A stretch of 64,000 bases of DNA from Cynocephalus volans (GCF_027409185.1 NC_084474.1:92061005-92125004), one strand, 5' to 3'; shown: positions 48,011-59,689, numbered from the stretch's first letter. Notes: a model not told the origin generated them from the sequence alone. Numbers and translations: made by a program.

Positions 48011-49110
48011 CCAAAACAATGAAAAAGGTGACAACAGCTATGCTGATGACAATGATGACATGTGTCAAGCATTGTTATAGGCACTAGAGAGCCCAAGACA
48101 GTGATGACAAGACCAATGTCAATGATGATGACAAAATCAATGACAAAAACGGCAACAATCATGAAGATGACATCAACAATGACAAAGATAATAATGATAA
48201 CAATGACAAAAATGACAATGATAACAACAATAATGATGATGTTAGTGGTAATGACAACCACGATGATGACAACAATGATGAGGATGACAACAATGATGAA
48301 GATGACAATGGTGATACTGAAGATGCAGTGATGGCAATGATGATGATGACAATAATGACAATGATGATAATGATAAAGATGACAATGATGATGAAGATGA
48401 TGATGACAACAATGACAATGATGGTGATGATGATGATGATCATGATGATCATGACAATGACAATGATGATGATGACAATGACAATGATGATGACAACGAT
48501 GACAACAATGATGAAGATGACAGTGGTGATAACAACCACGATGATGACAATAAAAGATGATGATGACAATTATGAAGATGACAATGGTGATACTGAAGAT
48601 GCAGTGATGGCAATGATGATGATGACAACAATGACAATGATGATAATGATAAAAATGACAATGATGATGAAGATGATGATGATGACAACAATGACAATGA
48701 TGGTGATGATGATGATCATCATCATGACAATGACAATGATAGTGATGACAATGACAATGATATGATGACAACAATGACAACAACGATGAGGGTGGCAACG
48801 ATGACAACAATGATGAAGATGTCAGTGGTGATAACAACCACGATGATGACAATTATGAAGATGACAATGATGACAATGACAACAATCATGATGACAACAA
48901 TGATGATAATGGTAATGACAATGATGACATGTTTCACACACTGTTATAGGCACCAAGAAGCCTAAGAAAGTGATGACAACAATGGTGGTGATGATGATGA
49001 CAATATCAAGGACAGTGATGGTGATTATGATGGTGACACTGTGTCAGGCTCTGTGCTAGGCACAGGAGAGCCCAAGATGGTGATGATGACAAGGACAATG
49101 ATGACAACAT
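48011..49110 (+). repeat. GATGACAAT-type tandem array with higher-order structure
   Basis: About 1.1 kb of GATGACAAT, GATGAC and GAT units. A higher-order period of about 280-300 bases is visible: AACCACGATGATGAC recurs near 48255, 48533 and 48835, and GATGACAATGGTGATACTGA at 48301 and 48577. L2-derived boxes of the form GGCACT..GAGCCCAAGA recur near 48080, 48950 and 49060. The 290-codon minus and 145-codon plus frames are low-complexity translations. Confidence 0.93.
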
Positions 49111-49152
49111 CAGGACAAGGAGGAGGAGGAGAATGTTGTGTGTCAGCGGCCT

Positions 49153-49168
49153 CATCAGCAGAGGGCAC
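49153..49168 (+). promoter_or_regulatory. Weaker CTCF-like motif
   Basis: TCAGCAGAGGGCACA differs from the CTCF core at its first C only. It lies about 45 bases past the satellite array, on the plus strand. Confidence 0.35.
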
Positions 49169-49174
49169 AGTAGT

Positions 49175-49855
49175 CACTAGGGTGTTATCAGGTCATGAGA
49201 GAGAACAGCTCTTGGGCCTACAACACCCCCAGCTCACAAGTGAGGGGCTGTCACTCTCCCAGAGTCTCATAGGCCAAGCCCCCTGCCCAGCCCCAGGACC
49301 AGCACCTGAGGAGAAAAGGAGCATGTCCACCCCCCCACACACACACCTGTCCTGTGAAAAGAGCTGACCCAGGCACCTCCATGCCTGCTGGAGGGAGCGT
49401 TTCCAAACAGAAGCTGGCCCCGATTCATCTCTCCAGAGCCATGGAGCCTTGTAATTAAAGTGGCTGCCCAGCTGTCTGTGGATGAGGGATGGCCCTTGGG
49501 CCTCTAGAGCAGACCCGCATCTGTCTTGTTAGCAGCTGGGTGTCCGGGCACTGCTTGTGCAGGGCAGGGACACTCAGCCTCGGCCAAGGGAGCTGGAGCG
49601 GAGAGGGCCACCTCATCCTGCAGGGATGAGCAGACCAGCCACCCACACAGCCATCTCTTTGCCAGGACGGGCAATGGGCTCTGGTCCACTCCCAGCCAAG
49701 GCCTCAGCCCCGGAGGAAAACAAGGACTGGCTCAGCTTCTGCAGCTGCTGCACATGAGGTCTTTTGCCAGCTGCACAGCACTCCTCTACAACCACCAGAC
49801 ACTGGTCACAAGGAGATGACTCCAGGAAGGTTGGCCTTTGAGGGACAGGCCTGGA
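49175..49855. other. Intronic stretch
   Basis: Nothing recognised. Confidence 0.35.
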
Positions 49856-49859
49856 AGAT

Positions 49860-50060
49860 CACTGGACCCTGAATCAGAGCCCTGGACTCAAGTTACAGGA
49901 AGGTCAGTGTCCTCTCCAGGGACTCAGTTTCCCCTCTGTCACTTTGGAACAAGATCCTGCTGCCTGGTGTGGCTGTGAGGGCTAGATAATGGGGCCATCT
50001 GGCAAAGCACTTGAACTCTAAAAGGGTGCCAGGTATACAGAAGTCACTGCGTTAAGGCTA
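49860..50060 (+). repeat. MIR SINE
   Basis: GGGACTCAGTTTCCCCTCTGT and GGCTGTGAGGGCTAGATAAT, ending with a GCAAAGCACTTGAAC box. Confidence 0.65.
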
Positions 50061-50364
50061 AAAAACAACAGTGTCAGCTACTATCTAAATTCTTCCCCAG
50101 AGCACCATAGCAGATAGCAAATGAGATCACAGATAGGAAGCACACAGGAGGCCTTCAATAAATGTTATGGAAACCAAATCCCCGCCCCGGTCCCCATCAC
50201 TGCTCCCATCAAAACCTGTCCCCAGAACATTATTCCTTCCAGCAGACTCTTCGGAAGCCACGACAGCATTGTGGCATGAAAGTTTACCCAACCCTTTTCC
50301 AACGGCACAAAGGTGACACTCAGGGGAGCCCTGCACACTGGGATGAAAGTTGAACTGTTGCATG

Positions 50365-50485
50365 CACACTGGTCACTTACCTGTGAGCACGTCACTTAGC
50401 CTCCGTAAGCCTCAGTTTCCTCATCTGTCAGAGGGAAAGAAACCCCTCACATCCTCTTCAGAGCCCTGTGAGGTGGGCATCATAT
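50365..50485 (+). repeat. MIR SINE
   Basis: AGCCTCAGTTTCCTCATCTG is an almost perfect MIR core. A CCCTGTGAGGTGGGC-type segment follows. Confidence 0.8.
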
Positions 50486-50639
50486 TTAACCCAGAGCCAG
50501 TCCTGAGTTCCTGGAAGTCCCAGCTGTGACTATCTTCTCTCCCAAGCCAGCCCCAGGCCACCCCACATGCCTTCCTGCAAAATCCCAGGTCCCTAACTTC
50601 TAAGGTACCAGCCACTCCTGCTCTCCCTCACCCAGTTTC

Positions 50640-50795
50640 TCAAAGCATAGACACAGACCTTTCCTGGGAGCTGGTCAAATGCAGATTCCAGACCCTGCCC
50701 CTGAACACTGAATCAGCATCTCGGGAGCAGGCCCTGGAATCTGCACTATAAAACACAAGCTGGGGTTTGAGAGCCACAGCCCTGACATGAGCTGG
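50640..50795 (+). mobile_element. MER20 (hAT) copy
   Basis: Near full length: GTTTCTCAAAGCATAGACAC start, GGTCAAATGCAGATTCCAGA, GAATCAGCATCTCGGGAGCA and GTTTGAGAGCCAC end. Confidence 0.75.
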
Positions 50796-50799
50796 GCTC

Positions 50800-51925
50800 A
50801 GAGTTTGGCACCCATTCCTGGGCCTGGTGTGACGTGGGAAGTTTGATAGAACTTCCAGGGGTTGTTCAGTTGGGATAGAAGCCCAAGACAAATACCCATG
50901 GATTTAAGCTTTTTAGCCCCAACCCTGCAGGGAGAAAATCAGGCCTGACCAGAGCATTGCCCTTGATACCCTTCCCAAAGAAGCCAAGGGTGACAGTTGC
51001 TGGGGTGGACATTCCTGCATCTGTCACTGCCAATTCCCATCAACAGCCAGAGTCGGACGCGAGCAGCAAGGGGTGGGGGCTGGCATGACCAAGGGGACAC
51101 TTTATGGTCATAATTACTCTGTGATGATGGTTACAGCAGACCTGGGTCCTGATGAAACCTCCTCCTTGTCTCAGCTGTGTGACCTTGGGCAAGTTACCTA
51201 ACCTTGCAGAGAACAAAAGACTGACATACAAAACAAGAAAAGAAATGGAAAAATCCCTACCCATCTAATTCTGTTTAATTTATCTCCTAGACTTCAAGCC
51301 ACATCTCTTTATTTTATTTTCTACTTATTAGATTTTTCCATTTTGTAATTTTCTGATTGTAGGAATAATACTTGCTCACTGAAGAGAATCACAAAGTTTA
51401 AAAAAATCTAAAGAAACAGGAAAGAATTACCCACAGTCTCACCACTCAGGAGGCTGCCTGTGAGCATTGTGTTATATTTCCTCTGAGTCTTTTTCCTAAA
51501 TACATCTTCCATGGCTGAGAGCAAACTGTATATAGGCAATTATGTTGCTTGCTTTTTTTCTACTTATAAGAAAATGCTTATGCTATTAGATTGCCAATAA
51601 AAATTCTTCATAAACATCATTTTTAATTCTTCATAAACTTCAACTAGATATGCCATACTTTCTTCACATAAATAGGCTAAATAGGGAATCTATTGGATTC
51701 CAATTGGTTTCTGCTGCTAATAACCATTTTTATTTTAGCCAAAAGCAAACTGTTTCTGGCCCTCAGGATTTTATTCTTTCCACATGCAAAGACCAGAGGC
51801 CAATTAAGTGCCAGTATTTGGGCTGGGCACTGCAAGAGATTCAGAAATAAAGAAGACCCCTTATTTTCCCCTTTTCTGAGGACAGGGTCCTAGCACCAGT
51901 GAGATCCTTCTTCCCACGCGTGCCC
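50800..51925. other. Intronic stretch with a MIR core
   Basis: A well-kept sense MIR core (GCTGTGTGACCTTGGGCAAG) lies at about 51173-51205. The AT-rich remainder is not assigned. Confidence 0.4.
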
Positions 51926-51929
51926 AACT

Positions 51930-52060
51930 GCTAGAGAAGACCACTCTCATGTTCCTGGATGAAGAAACACTCTCAGAGAAGTCAAGTGACTTGCTCCAGT
52001 TCACACAGCTCCAGTGGCAATTGAGATTTCCCCCTTCAACTCTCTGACCTCAAAGCCTCA
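51930..52060 (-). repeat. MIR SINE
   Basis: GAGAAGTCAAGTGACTTGCTC and CAGTTCACACAGCTCCAGTG mark an inverted copy. Confidence 0.65.
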
Positions 52061-52064
52061 GCTA

Positions 52065-52285
52065 TTCTCATGCTGGTGTACTGATGGTCACAGCCAGGGC
52101 TGGCACCATCCCAGGCTGGGATGAATGGGACTGGCCACACACCACACAGTAGGGTCACTTCCTGACCCTTCACCTGGCCAGAACACCTCTCTTTTCCCCT
52201 CAGTATGTCCCTTTCTTTCAGCAGAGGTGGGTCCCAGCTACCGCGGATGACCCAGTCCTGAATGTACTTTCTGAGGTCATGGAAC
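52065..52285. other. Intronic stretch left of the L1 complex
   Basis: Nothing recognised. Confidence 0.35.
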
Positions 52286-52289
52286 TTCA

Positions 52290-53220
52290 GTCACCTTGCA
52301 GAATGGCAGAGTAAGAACCTCCATAAATCAGCCCCTCAACAGACACAAGAACACTGGCAAAACTGTCAAATCAGCTTTTTCAAATTCCGGAAGTTAAAAA
52401 GACTTACAACAACCCAAGAAGTGATTATATAAGAAAAACAACTAAATCTCAGTAAGAAAGGAAAGCTTTATAGTATTTTAACTTGTCCTTGCTTGATATC
52501 CCTATCCCAGCTCCATGGTAGCCTCAAAAACCAACAGCTCAATGATCACAATAACTGTGAATAACAGCATTCTAGCAGCCTCATGAATGGGTTTGAAGCC
52601 CCCAAAAACCCTATCCCCAGAAGACTGTCACTATGTTGGCTGTCTGGCAGTTCTCTGAAAAGCTCCACCCACTCCATGGCTTATCTTTATGTGACCTGAC
52701 TCAGAGCTCCTTCAGTGAGAAACCATACTCCCAGGGCATTTGTTAAAAACAATCAGAGGCAATTTTTGAACATTGCAGCTGCTTGAAGTGGCATTACCAG
52801 TTGGGACTAACAAGAGACTGACCAAAAAACTAAAAAGGGAAATCTGGTGAATGGGAGACTCGTAGGAGGCTTTGAAAAGCTGGGACATAATCCTGGGAAC
52901 TCAGAAGGCCATATGCATGCACAGGGGAGTGCATTTGAGATGGTCTAATGTCTCACCTCAGGCTGACCTTGAAGGCTCTGATCAAGCAGGAAGTGAAGGC
53001 TAAGATGGTGCTGTCAGCTGCCTGCCAGAGCATTGATGGTGAACCCCAACATATACAGATCCCCTCAGCAAAAGCAGGAGATTTATTGGCTCAAGGAATT
53101 TAAGGACATCTCTGGCCAATCATTTCTGCCACTAGGCTAACAAAGCATCATAAATATGTTCAAATAACTAAAAGGAAACATATTGGAAGAATTAAATGTC
53201 TCACCAAATAGAGAGTATCA
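52290..53220 (+). mobile_element. LINE-1 5'UTR-like region (L1M type)
   Basis: The start (GAATGGCAGAGTAAGAACCTC) and later CAGCAAAAGCAGGAG-like and AGGAAACATATTGGAAGAATT pieces fit the 5' leader of an old L1M element. It precedes an ORF1 piece that resumes at about 53800, so this is the upstream part of one larger L1. Confidence 0.55.
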
Positions 53221-53221
53221 G

Positions 53222-53798
53222 TAAAGAGGGGGAAAAAAAGAAGAAGGAAATCCTGCCATTTGTAATAAGATGGATGAACCTGCTGGAAATTGTGCAAGTG
53301 AAATCAGCCAGACACAGAAAAATAAATACTACATAATCTTATTTACAGGCGAAATCTAAAAAAAGTCAAACTCATAGACATAGAGAGTAGAATGGTGGTG
53401 GCTGGGGGCTGGGGGTAAGGGGAGAATAGGGAGGTAATGGTCAAAGGGTAAAAAGTTTCAGTTATGTGAGAATAAATAAGTTCCAGAGACCTACTATACA
53501 GCACAGTGCCTAAAGCTAATAATACTGTATTGTATACCTAAAATTTGCTAAAAGGGTAGATCTTATATTAAGTATTTTTACCACCACCCCCAGCACACAT
53601 AATAATACAAATACATAATCATCATCATAATCATCATAATGAAGGGGTGTGAGAGAAAACTGGGAGCTGATGAATATGACTGTGCCCTTGATGGTAGTAA
53701 TGGGTTCGTGGGTGCATACTTATCCTCAAACTCATTGAGTTGTACGCATTAACTATGCACAGCTTTTTATAAGTCAATCATAACATCAATGAAGTGGA
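53222..53798 (+). mobile_element. Nested LINE-1 3' end
   Basis: A separate L1 3' terminus: GAAATCCTGCCATTTGTAAT, GATGGATGAACCTGCTGGAA (last ORF2 codons), ACAGCACAGTGCCTAAAGCT, an ATC-rich stretch at 53615-53640 and the end TTGTACGCATTAACTATGCA with AATGAAGTGGATTTTTT. It interrupts the host L1 between leader and ORF1, so it is younger. Confidence 0.75.
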
Positions 53799-53799
53799 T

Positions 53800-54080
53800 T
53801 TTTTAAAAAATGGAAATCCTGGGGTTGAAAAGTATAATAACTGAAATGAAAAATTCACTATCCCACATGACAGCAAATGTGAACTGGCAGAAGAAAGAAT
53901 CAGTGAACGTGAAGACAGATCAAGTGAGATTATCTAGTCTGAAGAACAGAAAGAGAAAAGAATAAAGAAAAATGAACAGAGCCCCAGAGACCTATGACAC
54001 TATAATAAAAGACCTAGTGTTCATCTTATAGGAGTCCTGAAAGGAGACAAGAAAAAAACACAGAAAGAATATCTAAAGAA
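53800..54080 (+). mobile_element. LINE-1 ORF1, first part
   Basis: Sense ORF1 coiled-coil coding sequence with stops: GAAATGAAAAATTCACTATC, CTAGTCTGAAGAACAGAAAG and AGAGCCCCAGAGACCTATGA. It breaks at GAATATCTAAAGAAGCAATGG and resumes after 54760. Confidence 0.8.
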
Positions 54081-54092
54081 GCAATGGCCCCA

Positions 54093-54758
54093 CAAGGATC
54101 TCAGTCATGCACCCCCCAACACAAGCAACCAGCCCAGCAATGACCTCTGATCCACTGCAGGAAGCACCCCGGGCTCTCCCAAGGCAGGGTGGTGGGGGGC
54201 CGAGGGCCTTGGCCACCCCCTCCACACTTGCAGCCAGCCCAGTGACAACCACCAAACTGCCACAGGAAGTGCCCCAGGCTCTCCTGAGCTGGGGTGGTGG
54301 GGGGCTTTGGGCCTTGGTTGTACCTCCTCAACATGAGCAACCAGCCCAGTGACAACCACCAAGCCACCACAGGAAGCTCCCTGGGCTCTCCTGAGCCAGG
54401 GAGGTGTGGGGCCAAGAGTCTCAGCCACCCTCCCCCACACCCACAGATAGCCCAGTGATGACCACCAAACCACAGCAAGAAGAGCCCCAGGCTCCTGAGC
54501 TGGGGAAGTGAAAGGTGAGGGCTTTTGCCACACCCCCGTAACATCTACACACAGCCTGGCAATGACCAAGCCACTACTGGAAGCCCCCTGGTCTCCCCTG
54601 TGGAAATGTAGGGGGTCTCACAGGCCTCAATCTTGCCCCTCCTCCTTCCTCCTTTCATCCTATTTCCTTCCCCTTTCCCCTCTCCCCCTCCCTCCCAAAT
54701 GCTCTGCAACAAACTCATAGAATGTAAAAAAATAATATTAATAAAATAAAATAAAATG
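54093..54758 (+). mobile_element. SVA-like composite VNTR retroposon, unnamed
   Basis: Five tandem units of 104-107 bases begin at 54131, 54236, 54343, 54449 and 54553, each starting AGCC(C/T)(A/G)G and holding GACC/CAACCACCAA, CAGGAAG and CTCTCCTGAGC. They follow a partial unit, which suggests 5' truncation. A pyrimidine-rich stretch (about 54630-54700) and an A-rich tail with several AATAAA follow. Flanking 17-base direct repeats (54076-54092 and 54759-54775) match at 14 positions, all differences being transitions. The host L1 ORF1 is continuous across the insertion. Structure and duplication indicate L1-mediated insertion. I do not recognise a named family; hominoid SVA is a structural analogue only. 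Confidence 0.8.
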
Positions 54759-56075
54759 AAGAAATAATGGCTCCAAACTTCCAAACTTTGATGAAAACAT
54801 TAATCTGCATATCCAAGAAGCTTAACAAAGTCTAAGCAGTATGAACTCAAAGAGATCCACACCTAGACACATCATCACTACATTATTGAAAGTCCAAATC
54901 AAAGACAGAATCTTGAAAGATGCAAGAGAAAAGCAACCCTTCATGTATAAGACAGCCTCAATAAGATCAACAGCTGACTTCTCATCTAAAACCATGGAGG
55001 CCAGAAGGCAGTGAGACGACAGGTTCAAAGTGCTAAAAGAAAATCATCAACCCTGAATTCTCTATCCAGCAAAACTATCCTTCACAAAAAAGGAGAAATT
55101 AAGACATTCTCAAATAAGTAAACATGGAAGAACTCGTTGCTAGCATACCTGCCCTACAAGGAATATTACAGCGAGTCCTGCGGGTTGAAATGAGAGAACA
55201 CTAGACAATAACTCAAATCCACACAAAGACATACATAGAGTCCTGGTAAAGGCAAATATGCAAGAGTATTGATATATTTTATTTATAATCCTTTTCTTCT
55301 CCCATTTAATTTAAAAGACAACTGAATAAAGTAATAATAATAAAACAGCATTGAAGGGCTTATAATGCATAAAGATTTATTTTGTATGACAATAATAGTA
55401 CAAAGGAGGGGAGCGGAATGAAGCTAAATTGTAGTGAAGTTTTTGTATACCACTGAAATTAAGTTAGTATCAACCCAAACTAAATTTTTTCAAAGTTAAG
55501 ATATTCATTGTAATCCCCAGGACATTTCCAAAAAAAATTTCAAAAAAATATAGTAGAAGAAACAACAAGGGAGTCAAAATGATATACTACTTAACCCAAA
55601 ATATCTACTTAACCCAAAAGAAGCCAGTAAGGAGGAATAAAGGAACAAAAAAGACATAATACAAATAGCAAAGTGGCAGACTTCTTAAATCCTACCTTAT
55701 CAATAATTACATTAGATATAAATTAACCACATACTCCAATAAACAGGCAGAAATTAGCAGAAGGAATAAAAGAAAGAAAAAAACCATGATCCAACTAGAT
55801 GCTGTCTGTAAAAGGTGTAAAAGGCATACTTTAGATTCAAAGACACAAACAGGTTTAAAGCAAAGGGATGGGAAAAAAGATATACCGTGCAAACTAATTA
55901 AAAGAGCTAGAGTGGCTATACTACTGTCAGACAAAACAGACTTTAAGACAAAAAAAATGTTACTAGGACATTTTATAATGATGAAAGAGCCAACCCATCA
56001 GGAAGGCATCACAATAATAAACACAACACCTGACCAAGGGCCCCAAAATACATGCAACACAAGTCATTGAGCTAA
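54759..56075 (+). mobile_element. LINE-1 ORF1 end and ORF2 start
   Basis: Resumes the host L1. ORF1p C-terminal coding pattern is seen at about 54960-55190 (ACCATGGAGGCCAGAAGGCA, then AAAACTATCCTTCAC). After an inter-ORF stretch, the ORF2 endonuclease region follows at about 55680-56060; the frame 55786-56070 holds RVAILLSDKTDFKTKK. Stops and frameshifts make it inactive. It ends abruptly inside ORF2 with no 3'UTR, the opposite of normal 5' truncation. Confidence 0.85.
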
Positions 56076-56079
56076 TGGC

Positions 56080-57445
56080 TGCTCCGGTTTTTAGGGGGTC
56101 CTCTTCCTGTATGCTCCCCACATTTATAAGGGGCTCTCCCATGGCTTTGGGGAGGGGAAGCACCAACTTCCACTATCCTAGAGAAAGGAAGAAAAGGGTT
56201 TCTTGCCAGTAACTAGGGACTGACTATAGGACCACCCTTCTCTTTCCCCTACTCCCCCTGGGGTATGTCCTTGGAGGGATTTTTCCAGCAATGGGTCTCG
56301 GATAGCTCTGACTCATCCCTGACAATGTGTCTATGTGACAGTGGCTGAGATACCGACCTGTGCAGGTAATGGGGCTACCCTTGACCAGGGGCACCCGTGC
56401 ATTCCACAGTAACCACAGATCAGGGTGGGGCTTCCCTCCTGGCAGCAGGTGCCCCCTCTCCACTGGGCCTCTGACACCCCCTCCAGCCTCCACCACACTC
56501 CAAGGGCACACTCCTGAACCCCAGGGAGCTATGTCTAGAATTCAGGAAGGTCCAAGAACTTGCATGGGGAAAAAAAACGTGATCTTCATTTTTAACACCC
56601 TCTGGCTGAAATTTAGTGATTCCTGTCGCTGCATCACCAAGAGAAGCAAGACATGGCTTCCACACCACGCTCTGTGGATGCAGATGTCTTGAAACTCTGC
56701 GGATGTGCATTGTAAGGCCACAAGCAGCTCTTGCTACCAAATACATTCATCAGGAAGCCCATTAATCACTGGGTCACACATCTTTAAGAATTGTTTTTAT
56801 ATCTGCTCTTCAGTTTCGTTGGTTTCTTAGAGGGGATTGAACGTGATCACCAGAGAATCGCCTTGCCCAGTAGGGGTTCAGCCTGAAGTTTTCCATCCTC
56901 TCCATCTAGAGAGCCCTGACCAGGGTTCCTTCTGGTGTGTCAGGACACCTTGGGACCCACACTGTTGGGGGCGGCAGTGCAGGCTGCAGTGAGGACCCAA
57001 CGTCTAGGCCACCCTGCGGGAACAGTTAGTTCACACCCTGCAGCTGCACCGGGACCCACCCTCAGGGGCCCGTGACAGCTGCTTCTGGGGTTCCCAGCCC
57101 ACTCAGGGACCCTCGCTCTCCTGCTGGGCCCCTCCTAAAAACCATCCCACTCTCCTTAGCCTACCCTGTCAGCTGATTACCGAAGGGACCTAGGGCCAGG
57201 CCCAGGCACCCCTTAGCTTTCCTCAGCCCCCAGGAAGCACATATCATGACCTTTCTTCTTTTGGAGATGGAGTGGCGTGGGGAGCTTCAGTGACAAGTGC
57301 TCAGCACAGGCATGGCACATGATGGGTCACTCCAAATGATGGTGTCCTCGGTTCCTCCCGCTCTGACCCTCCTCTCTGGTCTGCCCCCATACTCTCTGCT
57401 GCACCCCTGATTCCCAGTACACCACGCTGCCACCTCCTGCTGAGC
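56080..57445. other. Intronic stretch
   Basis: No repeat or exon recognised. Confidence 0.35.
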
Positions 57446-57449
57446 ACAC

Positions 57450-57720
57450 TGAGCCCCTTCTTGCTAGGAGCCTTTGCCCTGCTGTGCGTGCTACCTGGAC
57501 TGCCCTCCCGGGAAAGGACCTGCTGACCTCTGCCGGCTCATCCCGTGCAGTTACCACCTTCCCACCCCAGGGCAGGCGGTCATTACCTTGCGTGGTCATC
57601 ACTCTCCACCAGCCCACACCTGACCGCAAGCTCCCTGAGGGTGAGGACTGTGCCATGTTCATTCCCGTCTAGCAGATCAGAGACAAGCACTCAGGAAGCA
57701 TCCATTGGATCAGCTGTGCA
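57450..57720 (+). mobile_element. L2 LINE 3' region, sense
   Basis: CTTGCTAGGAGCCTTTGCCC, CCGCAAGCTCCCTGAGGGTG and AGGACTGTGCCATGTTCATT follow L2 in order. Confidence 0.6.
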
Positions 57721-57724
57721 ATGA

Positions 57725-58885
57725 ACGGGCCTCCTCTCAGGCTCAGCAGTACGGGTCCTTCCTTCCTGGTGAGAACAGCCAGCCCTAGCCCTGTGAGGTA
57801 GTGAGCTCCCCATGGCTGAGAGCATGCAAGCCAGGGCTAGACAGCACTCACCCAGAATAGTCCAGAACAGATTCCTTCATCCAAGAAGAGACTTTAAAGT
57901 GTCCTTATTCCAGCTCAGCCACTCCTATAACCCCAAGTGACTTCAGTGACTCAGGGACAGCCCTTCCTCCATCTAAAATTAAAATCAACTAAATGTCATT
58001 CCCTGCCGAGAGCAGCCTGTGCAAATTCAGCGGCTCCTTCAAAGACAACTGCTGAGACTCGGGAGATGCTAAGAACATGGCTGAGACCAGAGGTCCATGA
58101 ACAAAGGTGGTTCCACCCCCATGGAAGAAACTGGGTATGGCACCAAGCCAGAGAGATTGACTTAGAAAGGAAAATTTAATTCACCCATTTGTTGCAATCA
58201 AAAACAATGAACAATTTTAGCAAGCTCAAAAGCAGTGAAATGCAGGTATTTAGAAAGGACTGCACTCTCATACCGGTGGGAGCAGGTCAGGAGCAGAGCT
58301 GGCATGGGACTGTGTGCTGGCATCACCCCACCCCTGGGTCTCCAAGCAGTTCCCATTCCTCCCACAGCCCTCACCCAGACTGGCAGTCCCTGGAGGAGCC
58401 AGAGCCTGGGGTGAGACCAGGGCAAACTTCTCAGGAAGGCCCTGAGGGAATAGGCACAGGTGAAGGACCAAGGACAGCACCCCTGCCTCTGCGGGTGCCT
58501 TTTCTCAGGAAGAGCCCAGGGAGTGAGCTCTTACAGGGTGGGGCTCCAGGAACAGGGGCACCTGGAGGAGCAGCTGGACAGAGATGCAGGGGCTTTCAGG
58601 ATTGTGGAGATGCCCCTCCTGGGCCCGGCTCACCATGCAGTGGGCCGAGGGGCGGGACCCAGGCTTGCTTGCAGCTGCAGCAGCAGCAAAGGGGAGGAGG
58701 AGGAGAAGAGGGCATGGTCCTCAGCAGGGTGCAGTTGTCCCCCTGGCAGCTGTCACAGACCCACAGCCCCCCTTCCACAGCTCCAGTCCAGCCACACTGC
58801 CAAGAGCCTCCTCCCCAACCCCTGGGTAGCATGAGGGTGTCATCCAGCCTCTGGTTCCCTCGAGTCTCTGCCCAGAATTCCTCCC
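57725..58885. other. Intronic stretch, GC-rich right half
   Basis: Contains most of a 276-codon plus frame (58189-59019), judged chance. No repeat recognised. Confidence 0.35.
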
Positions 58886-58889
58886 CCAG

Positions 58890-58960
58890 GCTCCTCCACC
58901 CAAAGCCTCTCCCTTCCTTTAAGGCCTGGTTCAATGCATCCTCCTCCAGGTGGGTCCCCA
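58890..58960 (+). mobile_element. L2 LINE fragment
   Basis: TTTAAGGCCTGGTTCAATGC then CATCCTCCTCCAGGTGGG is the sense L2 CTCCTCCAGG box. Confidence 0.4.
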
Positions 58961-59164
58961 GGGCAGCTGTGCGCCCAGGGAGGGCTCTCACAGCTGCCCT
59001 ACACTCGGGCTCTCTGTGAGGGCAGTGGCTGTGGTCCCCACACCCCCCACGGCATCCGCACTCGGGAACTGGTGGCCATTGCTGAAGTACCTATAATCCC
59101 GACCTGCCTGTTGTTACCAGGAAGGGCTAGACCCATGCAAAGCGTTCTGCAACAGGGCCTTCCA

Positions 59165-59290
59165 GGCACTCTGGATGCAGGGGCTATTATTGTCTTTATT
59201 GCCCCTGTCTGACCAAGGAGGGATGAACCAGTGTCCCCAAGTTGTAGGTGGCAGAGTCAACATTCAAACCCAGATAGTCCGAACTTGACC
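59165..59290 (-). repeat. MIR SINE, decayed
   Basis: GGGGCTATTATTGTCTTTAT, then CCAGTGTCCCCAAGTTGTAG and a GGCAGAGTCAACATTCAAAC end. Confidence 0.5.
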
Positions 59291-59589
59291 CACAGCAAAA
59301 AATGCACTTAGCACCCTGTCCAGCAGCCGTACGGATGAAACCGGAGTCTCACGGAACGACATGCATCCTTCCCGCCGCGCTCCCATTTTTCCTGTGCTAC
59401 TATCTAATTCCACTCCATTGTGTTTCTCATTTTTTAATATTCTAGCTGTGACCCACTAACTTGATTTCATGACCCACTAATGGCTCACAGCCCATGGTTT
59501 AGACCATATTCCAGGGCTGGGTTTTTCAGCCAGAGGCAGTCCAGGGTGGGCTCTGGAATGAGCGGCTTGGAACATTAACGTGGGTTGTG

Positions 59590-59680
59590 AGAGGCAGACT
59601 CACATTCCTAAAGTGGGTGTTGTTACCCCCAATTCAGAGATGAGGAGACCGAGGCTCAGGAGCCTGACCGGTGGCCCCAG
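59590..59680 (-). repeat. MIR SINE fragment
   Basis: TTGTTACCCCCAATTCAGAG followed by ATGAGGAGACCGAGGCTCAG is the inverted core. Confidence 0.65.
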
Positions 59681-59689
59681 GGAGCACAG

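Noticed and set aside
47980..48852. 290-codon minus-strand frame
   Set aside because: It is a translation of the GATGACAAT satellite (His/Ser/Leu runs), not a gene.
53222..53815. GGAAATCCTG repeated at both ends of the nested L1 as a target-site duplication
   Set aside because: The left copy is normal L1 ORF2 coding sequence, so the match is probably coincidence.
54131..54640. CRISPR-like array
   Set aside because: Units are head-to-tail tandem copies with no repeat/spacer alternation, in a vertebrate genome.
58189..59019. 276-codon plus-strand open frame
   Set aside because: Proline/serine-rich translation of GC-rich DNA; no domain, no splice context, and it runs through an L2 fragment at 58890-58960.
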